NCBI GenBank assembly: GCA_037176845.1
Contig: JAYKXP010000009.1
Coordinates: forward strand, 124,001-188,000
Length of the DNA stretch: 64,000 nt
Origin: Paramarasmius palmivorus
Taxonomy: Eukaryota > Basidiomycota > Agaricomycetes > Agaricales > Marasmiaceae
Direction of reading: 5' to 3'
In this document: piece after piece, positions 21,654 through 33,199 of the stretch
Layout of the letters: each line of letters starts with the position of its first letter
Numbering within the stretch: the first letter of the stretch is position 1
Program-made: the position numbers and the translations under genes
The notes under the pieces: generated by a model
What the model was told of the DNA's origin: nothing
What the model saw: only the letters and a program-made list of their open reading frames with translations
Database searches by the model: none

Positions 21654-24044
21654 ATGAGAACCACATTCTCACTAACACGCGCCTTTATTGGTAGCCTCCT
21701 CTTGCTACCCACTGCTTTCGCGCAGAACTCAGCATCTCCAGTCCTCTCTACGCAGGTGGATGAGTTCATCCAGAATCTGCTGAAGGAGTGGGGAACGCCT
21801 GGCGGTGTCAGTGTAGCTGTTGTGCGTCTGGGTAGCTCTGGGACTTGGGAGGTCGAAACCAAGGGATATGGTGTCGCGAAGTTACAAGACGGGACCAACT
21901 TCACGGGCGATACACGTCTTTCGATAGGTTCCAACTCTAAGGTGAGAGATTTGCCTTTCTATTGCTCAGACGACAAATGCTCAGCTTTGGGCAGCTTTTC
22001 ACTGTAACCGCGACTGGATTGCTGATTTCCAATGAGACTGTTACCCCCAGGATCTCGTGGAACACGAAGATAGATTCTGTTATTCCAGAATGGGAACTCA
22101 TGGATTCTGATGCCTCTGAGAAGGCTTCTATAATTGATCTCATGAGCCACCGTACAGGCCTTCCTCGCCATGATTTCATGTACAGACAAAGCGACACTTT
22201 GCAGTCAATGGTGAAGGCTTCATTTTCTTTTCCGCACAGTGCTAGCTGACGCGTATGTACGTTCCCAGATAGAACGGACAAAATTCTTGAAACCATCCGC
22301 CGAATTCAGAGAGGCAAGGCCATTTCATCTAGTCCCCATTTACTGATCCTCACATCATCTCACAGACATTCCAATACAACAATATCATGTACAATGTGCT
22401 GTCTTATCTCCCGGAAGTACTATCAACCAAGACGACTGTCGCTCGTTACGTCAAGCAACATATCTTCGAGGCTCTCGGAATGAACTCGACCACATACTCG
22501 TTCGATATCGCAGATGCCAGCGGTAATCTGGCCGACGGTGTTTGCAGGGAGAACCTTACCCTGACGTCTGGCTTGCCTGGTACGGGTAGACCGAGGTCAT
22601 TGCCGTATTGGTTCAAAGATGGCGGTGAAGATGGGAACTGTGAGCAAAGCCCTGATGTTCGAATTTACTGATGCTTGACGGTCTATGTTATAGTCATGGC
22701 AGGTGCTGGTGGTGTTATCAGTACTGCCAATGATATGGTAAGCCATTGAGGATATACCTCATGCTCACCCGTACTGACATCGATATCAGGCTATTTGGCT
22801 TCAGACGCTACTTTTGTGGGGTAAACATCCGCAGACCGGTGAAGTGATCATCCCAGAGTCGGTTCTGAGGACGGTAGCATCTGGTGTGACAGTTGTGGAT
22901 CCCAGGAATAAACGGGTAGGCGAACTATCTTCCTCGATATGACCGAGCTTGACAAGTTGTCTTCAAGGGCACCTGTTGCACAGGCCGTATTGTCACCCGT
23001 TGTCTACAGTGGCGGACAACAGATCGGTACTTATCGTGGTCATGGTGAGTTTCCTTGTACTAGGTGTTGTGATCACTGTCTGATGATGGTTCTTAGGGTA
23101 TATCGAGGTATGCGAACTCGATATCTGGCCGGGAATCTGTGTAACTGACCTCTGCAAAGCATGGCGGTGACGTAGGAGGTATATAACATTATCTCTCAGG
23201 TCTATGAAACCTTGAACAAGCGAGTTTCTAGGTGCACATAGCCGAGTAGCGCGTCTTCCTTTCGATAACATAGGTGTGGCGGTCTTGACAAACGACGATG
23301 ATCTTGGCCCCATCTTCAATGATATAATCAAGTATCGACTTATTGACGAGGCTCTGGGTCTTGAGCCATTTGACTGGGATACTCTGTGAGTCGCAGTGCC
23401 CTGACTGAGCAATGCAACGCCCCTCATCACCATCACCACCTTATAGCATCAGAATGCCACGGGCCTCGGTATAGTGCCAGAAGACTCTTCTGCTAATTCA
23501 ACCAATGCCACTGCACCCAGTTTTGAATTCTCAGACCTTGCTGGAACATACAATAATCCTGGCTACGGCAACTGGACATTCTGTCTCATTGCACCTAACG
23601 AAGAACCGACCGAATCCTGTCGCGAATTTATTGCCAATGTCACGACTCTTGTCCCTGGTGGAATTGATCCGAACTATTCCTACCTTGTTGGCTAGAGCGG
23701 ACGCTGTTTTCGCTGATTATGTTCGTCTGGTGCATCAGGATGAAAATAAGTTCGATATTGCGGCTCTTCTTAGCGTTGTGCGTTGCCCCTTCGCTCTTCT
23801 TCGTTCGTACTCTGATTAGTACTTATGTAGCCAACGAATGATACCGAACAGCCATTCTGGGCCAAGGGTGCTCACTGCGCCTGGTTTCGTGGTGGAATTC
23901 GCTACTGCTGATGATGGTTCAGGGATTGGTATGGCAATGAATGGTGGATTCTGGGGTGCAGGAACGGGAGTTCCAGAACCAAGTGGCGATACAGTTGAAC
24001 AGAGAGCGGAGGTTTGGTTCCGCCAAGTTCAAGCTTCAATATAA
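21654..24044 (+). CDS. Secreted class C beta-lactamase/esterase-like serine hydrolase, copy 1
   Basis: Serine hydrolase of the beta-lactamase-related superfamily, which includes esterases and D-peptidases; the substrate is unknown. Exons read: 21654-21941, 21995-22210, 22269-22313, 22366-22639, 22694-22737, 22790-22915, about 22957-23044, 23097-23107 (11 nt), 23160-23178 (19 nt), 23232-23385, about 23447-23777, 23831-24044. Signal peptide about 1-24 (to TAFAQ). Active-site S-x-x-K is S93-N-S-K96 and Y-x-N is Y187-N-N189. A third-motif candidate HGG lies on the 19-nt exon. A C-terminal domain (GTYNNPGYGNWTF) follows. Intron 3 is GC-AG (gag|gcaagg). Frame breaks: near 22905-22916, near 23446, near 23675 and an extra A near 23870. 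The start follows a TATA box at 21612 by 42 nt. Confidence 0.8.
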
Positions 24045-25470
24045 TGTTTCTTGGTATACTACCGAATGCTCTTTTCTGTTTCGAAACGTTGTCCGAATTC
24101 CACTATACATTATTCCTTCATTAGCATCAGGTTGAAATATCCTTGTCTCATACAAGATTCGCACTATTACCTTAGTTTACGACTGCTGCCAGTGAGCGCG
24201 TGGGATTAGTCACGTGGACGAACAGGCCAATTTTGGAATTTTGATTTCCAAGTTCCTCCACATTTCGCACTGACAACGACAACGACTACCATTCGTATCC
24301 AATTCCCGTGGCATCATCCGTTTCATTCCTCCCTCTGACACCAAAGTCTCAACCATCATCTGTTACGCGTTGGTGCCGTCTGCTCCTGAACCTTCCACAG
24401 CAGCGACGGCGATCCTCATGTAGAAACCAGGTCCACAAAGTCCTTGAAGGAGAAGGGAAATTGTGTGCTATGGTTCCTGGGATAGAATGAAATGCTAGGC
24501 AGTGGGCTATGCTGGGGCCCTTTGTTGCGGATACACTCCAAGAGATACAACCTCAAATAGCAAAGTGAGTGTTTTATCTTCCTTTCGAAGCGGTATTCTT
24601 CGATAGCTGATTCAGAACCTCAGGAAGCCCATCGCTAATTCAAGCCGTGGAGAAACTTCATGTCGGTTCTTTTCATTGTAAACAGCTTGCTCACGAGCTG
24701 TCCCGACACATTCTCTGGCAGGAGTCTGAGGGAAAGCCATACATTATCGACAGCCCGTCTGCGAAATATTTCCTGTACCCTGGCCAAGATTGAGGAGTAT
24801 GTAGGCTAGTGGCTGTTGGCTATCTCCAGGTCAAAAAGATGGTGAGAACGAAGTTTATATGAGGTGAAGGCAGTTCCCTAACATGCCCTAGGATGCTTGA
24901 ACGAGAACGACTTGTAGCTAGTGCTCGAATCGTATATCTTCGGACTCATCAACTTCGTAGACTGTGACTCCGCCTCAAGACTACATTATTGGAGAAGAGT
25001 TCGACGATGACAGACTCTACGAAGATGAAGGTAGCCCAACCAACTTGGATCTAGTCATTATCGAAACAGGCTGTCAAGCTCCGGCATTGGGTTCAGGGTT
25101 GGCGTAGGCATCTGACCTAAATTTACCAAGGCTCATGCGCGACATAGTTGTTCTCGAACGTGTAGCGCTCGCGGTCTAACAAACTTGAATAAAGCTGTCA
25201 TCCAGCCATATGACGGGTTTTCATTCCGGTGCTGAGTCGTACGCTGGTGTTGTTACCGCGGCAAAGGGCCATAGGTGCGTGTTTCTTGCGCTAATCCAAC
25301 TCTGGGCGCTCAATACCCTCCAGACGATTATGATTGGCTTTTGAACTCAAGAGATGCACGACCAAATGCAACGAATGCTGAATATAGGTCATGATTTATC
25401 AGCAAAATTCCAATCAACATCTGTCAATCCAACGACTGACGGTTCGGTTCCGCTGTGGATGCTTTCGGCG
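24045..25470. other. Intergenic with coding-like remnants between serine hydrolases 1 and 2
   Basis: Plus-strand, protein-like segments lie at about 24511-24565 (MLGPFVADTLQEIQ, followed by a good gtgagt donor), about 24623-24795 (QAVEKLHVGSFHCKQLAHEL and onwards to a stop) and about 24970-25110 (DYIIGEEFDDDRLYEDE). Reading frames do not join cleanly. This could be a small unrecognised gene with introns or a decayed one. No known domain was seen. Confidence 0.3.
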
Positions 25471-25521
25471 CCCAAATGGTGTATAAAGATTCGACATCAA
25501 CGGCCAAAGATTATTGCATCG

Positions 25522-27909
25522 ATGAGGTTCTCATTCACACTAGCCACTGTCTGCACAGGCAGTTTCTTGTCAACGTTTGTCGTCGCACAGAATTCCGCAT
25601 CTGAAATCCTCACCCGCAGGTAGACGCTTTCATTCAAGGTCTGCTCCAAGAATGGGGCACTCCTGGTGGTGTTAGTGTTGCCGTCGTACGTATGGGGAGC
25701 TCCGGGACGTGGCAGGTCGAAACCAAAGGGATACGGTGTCGCAAAACTTCAAGATGGGACAAACTTCACGGCTGACACGAGGTTATCTATTGGTTCGAAC
25801 TCAAAGGTGAGCGTAAACCGTAGAACTTTACTGGTCTTCGCTCACTGCCTGCACAGCTCTTTACTATTGTTAGCACTGGGCTGCTGATTTCGAATGAAAG
25901 CGTCACACCCCGGATCTCCTGGGACACCAAGATCGGTTCCGTGATTCCAGAATGGGATCTCATGGACTCATATGCGTCGGAGAAGGCTTCTATTACCGAC
26001 CTCATGAACCACCGTACAGGACTTCCTCGCCATGACTTCATGTATCGGCGAAACGACACCTTGCAGTCGATGGTAAGTCTGCGTTCCTTGTTCAATTGCA
26101 TTTTCGCTTAATTCGTTGTCACGCTTAGATGAAGAGGGTGAGGTTCTTGAAGTCGCCACTGAACTCCGTGAGGCAAGTTCTCTATCCTGACTGTGTTGCC
26201 TTGCATCTCAATCCCCCTCAGACCTTCCAGTACAACAACATCATGTATGCATTCCTAGGGCATCTTCCCGAAGCATTATCAACCAATGCAACACTCGCTC
26301 GATATGTCAAGGAGCATGTGTTCAGCCCCCTGGGATTGAATGCTACGACATACTCTTTTGATGTCGCAAATGCCAGCGGGCAGTTTGCTGATGGAGTGTG
26401 CAGAGAGAATCTAGATACGACAGCCGGTTTGCCCGGTATAGGCACTCTTAGGGCACTTCCATATTGGTTTGGCGAGGATAGCGGTGAAGATGGACACTGT
26501 CAGTCTGACTACTATGTACTCGTTCCGTTTACAAAGGCTGTCGTACTGACGACTAGGTGTAGTCATGGCTGGAGCAGGAGGCGTCATTAGCAATGCGAAC
26601 GATATGGTATGGTCTTATATTGACACATGGTCTTCACGCTTATCTCTATTCAAGGCTGTCTGGCTCCAAACGCTACTTCTGTGGGGTAAGAATCCACAAA
26701 CCGGCGAGCAAGTGATCCCCGAGGCTGTCTTGAGGAAGGTTGCTTCTGGGGTCACAGTATGTGACTCGGCCATAGTTGGGTATGTCAGAACCTTTTCCGG
26801 GAGCACCCCCCGCCACTAATACCCTACAAAGGCCTGCTGCTTCCCAGAGCGTGATGTCGCCAGTCGTGTATGGTGGAGGACAGTTGTCTGGCAGTTATCG
26901 AGGTCATGGTGAGCTTCATAGCAGGATCTATGTTCTTTTCATCCGTCTAATTAGTCTTTCTAGTTTTTATTGAGGTGTGTCAACTGACAGATACTTCAAT
27001 TTGGGCTAACATGGCGATCCGTCAAGCATGGGGGCGATGTACCCGGTATGTGCAATCGCGTGATGAGAGGCATATTGCAACTAAGTTTCCTTCTTTTCCT
27101 CCAGGTGGACATAGCAGACTTACGCGCCTTCCTTTCGACAACATCGGTGTCGCAGTGCTAACAAACGATGACGATTTCGGCCTAGTTTTCAATGATATTA
27201 TCAAGTATAGGCTCATCGATGAAGCTCTAGGGCTTGAACCGTATGACTGGAATGCCGTGTATGTTGAACTTTCTTCAACTCTTCAGTGCAATAGCACTCA
27301 CGACCGTCAGTTATCAAGGACTTTTTTAGGCCTCGGGTCGGCTCCCCACACAAATTCACCTCAACTATCGAATGTTTCCGCTCCTACTTTCGAATTTGCA
27401 GAACTCGCTGGAACATACAACAATCCAGGATACGGTAATTGGACGTTCTGTATCATTGCACCTAATGAGGAACCTCCTGCGTCTTGCCGGGAGCTCGTGA
27501 CGAATGCTACGATATTGCTTCCGGGGGCAATCAACAGCAGCGTTCCAACTCTATTAGCCCGGCCGAACGCTGTATCCTTCGAGTACCTAAGGCTCACGCA
27601 TCACGACGGGAATAAGTTTGATATTGCAGGGATATTTAGCTACGTAAGTCGATATTCTATTCTCATGGCCCTGAGGCCTTGTCACGGTAACTGATTGCTT
27701 TTTAGCCTACAGACAATCCTGAGCAACCATTCTGGGCTCGGGTACTGACTGTCTCAGGACTTGTGGCGGAGTTCGCAAATGCAGATGATGGTATTGGAAT
27801 TGGATTGGCCACGAATGGTGGATTTTGGGGTGCAGGTTCGAATGTCCCCGACCCAACTGGTGATTCAGTTGAGCAAAGGGCAGAGGTTTGGTTCAGACAG
27901 ATTCAATAG
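25522..27909 (+). CDS. Secreted class C beta-lactamase/esterase-like serine hydrolase, copy 2
   Basis: Exons 25522-25806, 25857-26072, 26129-26172, 26222-26498, 26563-26606, 26655-26779, 26832-26908, 26964-26974 (11 nt), 27027-27045 (19 nt), 27105-27643, 27706-27909. The corrected total is 614 codons. Signal peptide about 1-25; S-x-x-K at about 92-95; Y-N-N at about 186-188; HGG on the 19-nt exon; C-terminal domain with GTYNNPGYGNWTF. Intron 3 is again GC-AG (gcaagt). Three likely single-base errors: a missing C in CCCC at about 25612, an extra A in AAA at about 25730 (these two cancel), and a missing T at about 26166. TATAAA at 25482-25487 lies 40 nt upstream of the ATG. The gene is about 1.5 kb downstream of copy 1, a tandem duplicate. 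Confidence 0.8.
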
Positions 27910-28251
27910 TCGCGTAGCATAATTCGCTGGAACTAGATGGCGACTCGGTTGAGGGAAGAGCGGAGATTTGGTTTACACAAGTGCAACCTTCAATATATTC
28001 TCTGCCCTTCCTTGGGACCCGGAATCCTGGAGCTTTACAAATCATGTTAATAGCATCGTGAATACTCGAAGTCTGTTGTCTGTTCGTTTTTGCAGGCGCT
28101 CAGCGCTCAACACTGAGTGACTGGCGCTTGGGTCGGATGTTACTGTGACATGTGTGACATTTCCCGCCAGCACGAAACCACCACCTCACCGGGGTCGACT
28201 CTCCCGTATCAAGCCTCTTTCTCTGTAAAATCATCTTAAAAACCTGCAGAA
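27910..28251. other. Intergenic between serine hydrolase 2 and the epsin gene
   Basis: The first 90 nt echo the 3' coding end of the hydrolase (a second, degraded copy of the GDSVEQRAEVWF-coding segment at about 27935-27985), suggesting a small terminal duplication. Otherwise it is promoter sequence. Confidence 0.4.
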
Positions 28252-30294
28252 ATGGACAGGCTAGAATCACTGGGGAACCAGCTTTCCCAGATCACGATGT
28301 ACGATATCAAGTCCATGTACGAACAGGTAAGTTGTATTCAGTCAATCAACTTAGAATTATACTGACTGTTTGTTTGTCTTGCAGGCAAAAAATGTCGTCC
28401 TAAACGTCAGTGAATCCGAAGCTAAGGTCAGAGAGGCGACGAATGATGATCCCTGGTTAGTGCTCTGTGCAAAGCTATTGAGTCCTATCACTGACAGCAC
28501 AGCAGGGGTGCAAGTTCCACGCTCATGCAGGATATAGCAAACCGGTACGTCTCTGTCAATTAGTTCCGTAGCCATGGCTAACAATGCTATAGGACTTTCA
28601 ATTAGTGCGCCTTGTTAAAATGGTCCCAGAAACATTGCTTACACCCGATACAGCCCTGACTTCAACGAGATCATGCCCAGTATTTATTCGCGATTCATGG
28701 AAAAGGAAGCTAGACAATGGAGACAAATTTATAAGGTGCTTAGCATCCTCTTTATACTTTTGCTGGACGCTCATCGTACTCAGTCCTTACAACTGCTGGA
28801 GTACCTCATAAAGCACGGTTCTGAACGCGTGGTTGATGATGCTCGCGCCCATATCTCTACTATCAAAATGCTCAGAAACTTCCACTACATTGATGATAAG
28901 GGCAAAGATCAGGGCATCAACGGTGGGCTCGGCCAAGACGTCTCTTGACTTGTCTCTGACTAACGCCGGTTTCAGTGCGCAACCGTGCTAAGGAAATCGT
29001 CGAGCTTCTCTCCGACGTTGACAAAATACGTGCCGAGCGACGGAAAGCAAAAGTCAACAAGAACAAATACACCGGACAAGGGAACGACGGCATGAGCTTT
29101 TCTAGCGGCGGTAGTAGTGGTGGTAGTCGCTACGGAGGCTTTGGGAAGCGATTCTGGGGGCTATGGTAGTTATGGTGGTAGTAGTGGAAGCTACGGAGGA
29201 GGTGGCTACGGCAACGGTACGTATCAATCACCTTTATCCCTTTAATGTTTTCTCATGGCTCTTAGACCGGTACAGTGGAGGTGGTAGCTCTTCATTCCGA
29301 GATGACACCGGTAGACGTGGCTTCGAAGAGTATAATGCCGGGGAGGATGAAGACGTAGCGCCTCGGAGGTCGAACAGCATCAGCACCAATCCCAGAACTT
29401 CAACTTCCACCAGGGCTACGACGCAAGCAGTGGCCCCCCCTGCACCTGCACCAGTTCCTGAGGTAGACCTACTGGGAGGATTTGATGATGACGCTTTTGG
29501 TACTACCAGCGCCACTGCGTCCAAACCACAGTCATCTTTTGCGACGAACAAGGCTCTTCCAGTTGTGGGCAGTACCACCCAGACAACATCTGTTGGTATC
29601 GACGGTAAGCATGCTTGTGCGATGTGAATGTCTCTTTCAGTCACTCACATACTCCACAGATGATGACTTCGCGGACTTCCAGGCTGCGCCTTCCTCCCCC
29701 ACGACAAATGCTGCGCCCACAGCACCGGCCGCAGCTCCAAAGATGAACCTCATGGACATGTTGAATTCTGCGCAGTCATCAACGACCAACCCTGTGATGA
29801 ATCAATCGCAGCAAAGTTCTTTGTTCAATACAGGTGCTGTCAACAATGGGATGGGGGTAATGGGAACGGGCATGGGCATGAGGTATGCACAGAACTAATC
29901 CTTCTTTGTCTTCAGCACCTCAATACTCGTCGCCTGTTCAACCAACCTCGCCTCCTCCTTTCTCTCCTATACGACCTGCGACAATGTCACCGACATCATC
30001 CGCACCCAGGCCTTCGACTCCCTTGGCCAAGCCGGCTTCAAAGCCTAGCGCCAATTTCGATGATTTGTGGTCCATGTCGCTAGGATCCAAGCCGACGCCG
30101 GCCACTGGAACAGGTGGAAAGTCCATCAAAGATCTAGAGAAGGAGAAATCCTCCGCTGGTCTTTGGGGGAGTTCTGGAGCTGCCAAACCTCCGATGGGAG
30201 CCACGAGCTCGTTTGGCGCTTTTGGAGGGAGCAGTATGGGGTCAGGGGCTTCGGCAAGCAATTCAGGTGGCGGGGGGATGATTTGTTGTTGTGA
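28252..30294 (+). CDS. ENT3: Epsin, ENTH-domain clathrin adaptor (ENT3/CLINT1-like)
   Basis: Binds phosphoinositides through the ENTH domain and recruits clathrin and AP-1/GGA adaptors at the trans-Golgi/endosome. Exons 28252-28326, 28385-28455, 28506-28544, 28593-28604 (12 nt), 28654-28735, 28784-28922, 28976-29216, 29266-29604, 29660-29882, then to 30294. The ENTH domain covers about residues 15-150 (NDPWGASSTLM, RQWRQIYK, LLEYLIKHGSERVVDD, KDQGIN). A lysine/arginine stretch and a Gly/Ser/Tyr-rich linker follow. Adaptor motifs are DDFADF, FDDLWSMSLGS and a C-terminal DDLLL. Indel candidates are an extra A at about 29146, a shift near 29890 and a missing G in the six-G run at about 30272-30277. 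Ent3 rather than Ent1/2 is preferred from the ERRKAKVNKNKY segment and the absence of visible UIMs. Confidence 0.8.
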
Positions 30295-30800
30295 GAGAGA
30301 TGGTATGTCTATGTACACTGCAAGATCTCTAGTCCGGTATTAATCATTTCTGTAGATCCTTGTCCTTCTGTATTAGGCTTTATCCTTCGCTTCATTCGTT
30401 TAGTTCAATGGAATATGTTTTGAGCATAGATCAGCTTTTGTGACTAGTACCTGAATAATAATCGTCGGCTCTTGTCTTGTAGGCCCCCAATGTGAGTGTA
30501 CAACATCTCTCACCTTTAGTCTTCCCACCCTGACCTCAACGTTTTCGACGCCTTGGAATCAACTTGAAGTTATCAGGGTCGTCGTAGGGTCAGCGATCCC
30601 GTTGGGTTTCATCTCTACGAACGCTCAATCACAGGCGGCTAGTAACAACGCATCAATTGAATCATCCGAGGTGTCTGCTGGTGTCTGGGTAAATTCTAGC
30701 AAGTCCCCATCACTGAAAATCAAGTTCGTGTTTCATCTTTGCCCTGGCGCGACATCAAAACGCTTATCGTTATACGCAGCGCGCTGGGCTGTAGAATTGT
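30295..30800. other. Intergenic between epsin and serine hydrolase 3
   Basis: No gene supported. TATAAA at 30806-30811 belongs to the next gene (54 nt before its ATG). Confidence 0.45.
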
Positions 30801-30859
30801 CAGACTATAAAGAGGCCCTGGTTTTGTACGATTCTCCTCATTCCCTTTCTTCTTCCGTT

Positions 30860-33199
30860 ATGCTTCGAGCACTGTTCATTTCTTCGGCTCTATTTATTTT
30901 TTCTCTTCCCTCTTTTGCTCACTGTGCTGAGAAAGTTCTCACGCCAGAAGTCGATGCTTTCATAGAAGGAACGCTAGCCAGTTGGTTTTCCTTTGGTGGT
31001 GCTGGAGTAGCAGTTGTTCGCCAGCTCGAAGACGGTTCATGGAACGTCGAGACGAAAGGCTATGGTAACAGGGGTGATGGAAACAACGTCACCGCAGACA
31101 CTCTCTTCGCAATTGGCTCCAACTCCAAGGTATGTCTCCTACCCCGTTTCGATAATGAAAAAGCGACTTACTTGGGTCCAGCTGTTTGATACCCTCGCTA
31201 CTGGTTTACTCATTTCGAATGAAAGTGTAACGCCTCGCATAAGCGTTGATACCAAGCTCGCAGACATCATCCCGGGTTGGGAGCTAGCGGACCCAATCGC
31301 GAGCCAGCAGGCGACGATTACTGATCTGGCTAGCCACCGTACGGGCTTGGCTACGCATGACCTTGCTTATACCAAAGAGGACAACGTTACGTCCATTGTG
31401 AGTTCTTCTAACTCGCCCAACGGCGGCGGTTTTTAACAAGATCCTAGATTGCTCGGCTGAAATACTTAAAACCTTCTGCGGCCTTTCGAGAGGTCGGTGG
31501 ACTCAAAACTTCATAGAGAATTGCTTTGACCTAGCTCCGATAATCAGATTTTCCAGTACAGCAATATTTTCTATGGCGTCCTCTCTTATCTTCCCGGAAG
31601 TTCTGTCTACAAACATGAAGTTTACGCGATACGTTAAACAGCACCTGATTGACCCACTCGGAATGACATCGACCACTTACTCGTACGAAGTTGCTAAATC
31701 CAGCGGGAATTTAGCTAGTTCCATGGGCCGCGACAACTTCTCGTTCGCTGACCCCAGTGGCACCATTCCACGATCATTGCCCTTTTGGGCGAATGACACT
31801 GAGGACGGGAGCTGTGAGCGAATAATGGTTTCCCTCCCTATACGATCTGACCATCCTCCATAGACATGTCTGGTGCTGGAGGCATCATTAGCAATGCCAA
31901 AGACATCGTCAGTATACTTGATTTATCACTGGCCTTTATCTTAGACATTTCTCCCGCACAGGCCACTCTCCTACAGAGTCTACTACTCGGTGGCAAGAAT
32001 CCTTCGACCGGTGAGATCGTGATACCTGCTGGTGTACTACAGGCGGTGACAACGGGTGTCACTGTCGCTGATGGTATGAACCTCGTCGGACTACTTGGGT
32101 GCGTTGAACAAGAGAAAAGGGTGTTGTTCTTGACTTATGCCGTAGGAAAATCTAGCACACCGGAGGTCAAATCACTGTTTTCGCCTGTCGTCTATGGTGC
32201 AGGTCAGACTACATCAACGTATCGTGGCCATGGTACGTGCTTTTACTGCATGCCTATCAGACACTAACTGGTGCCTGCAGTTGTCATTCAAGTAAGTTGT
32301 TTGCTGTCATTCTGCTCATTTCCCGTGTTCATCTGGAACCATAAAGCACGGCGGTGACGTCCCGGGTGCGTAATAATGGCATTTTTTGACCCCCCCCCCC
32401 GTTCTGAAGTCAGTCACCAGGTTTTCACAGTCAGGTAGTACGCCTTCCCTACGACAACATCGGCGTTGCGGTCCTTCTCAATGACAATGAGTTTGGGGTG
32501 TACATGAGAGATATTCTTACATACGGAATTATTGACCGGGCCTTGGGCCTGACACCCGTTGATTTGAATACTCCGTGAGTTTTCGATGTATGCCCCTCAT
32601 ATATCTTCTGACGCGTTAGTCCATCTAATCTAGAGTTCAGCAAGCCTTGGTTGCAGGTGAAAAGTCCAGGAAACCGACACCACCACCTTCCGATGCTACT
32701 GAGCCCTCTGTTGGATCTGTTTCCTCGCTTGTAGGCGAATATAATGCGCCAGGCTATGGCGCAACCCTGAAATTCTGCGCCTTTGTTCCTAACGAACAAC
32801 CTACCGAAGAATGTCAGGCTCTGGTTGCTGGAAAACCCATCATCAACCCGACGGTTCCCACACTCCTATCTGAGATCAGCAGCCCACTGATGACCCATAT
32901 TTCTCTTCAACATTTCGATGGCAACTACTTCAACCTCACCCTTTTCTACGTCTTAGTGAGTATTCTTTCGTCGTGGCATACAACTAGATCCTGACTTTGT
33001 CCAGCCTACTGGGGACGAATCCCAACCATTCTGGGTGGCGGGATCTAGCGGAGGTAGTAGACTTGCAGAGTTTACCTCGAGTGAATCTGGGAGCGTCAGC
33101 TTTGGTGTCACAGGAAACTTTTGGGGTAGTGGTGTTCCTCGTGAACCGGTTGGAGAGACATTGGAAGAGCGCTCCGAGGTATATTACACGAGGAGTTAA
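30860..33199 (+). CDS. Secreted class C beta-lactamase/esterase-like serine hydrolase, copy 3
   Basis: The most diverged of the three paralogues. Exons 30860-31129, 31182-31397, 31448-31492, 31548-31813, 31864-31907, 31962-32098, 32156-32232, 32281-32291 (11 nt), 32347-32365 (19 nt), 32421-32574, 32634-32955, 33005-33199; 585 codons after removing one base. Signal peptide about 1-22 (to AHCAE). S-x-x-K is S87-N-S-K90 and Y-x-N is Y181-S-N183, the class C form. HGG lies on the 19-nt exon. Intron 3 here is ordinary GT-AG (gtcggt), unlike the GC-AG of copies 1 and 2. One extra base at about 31590-31595 shifts the frame at the SYLPE block. A run of ten C lies in intron 9 at about 32391-32400. An in-frame upstream start codon at 30602 was ignored because the signal peptide begins at 30860. 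Confidence 0.8.

Noticed and set aside
25354..25521. In-frame extension upstream of serine hydrolase copy 2
   Set aside because: TATAAA at 25482 and the signal peptide start at 25522 show this is promoter and 5' UTR.
30602..30859. In-frame N-terminal extension of serine hydrolase copy 3
   Set aside because: It would bury the signal peptide that begins at 30860 and cover the TATA box at 30806. Copies 1 and 2 start at the equivalent of 30860.
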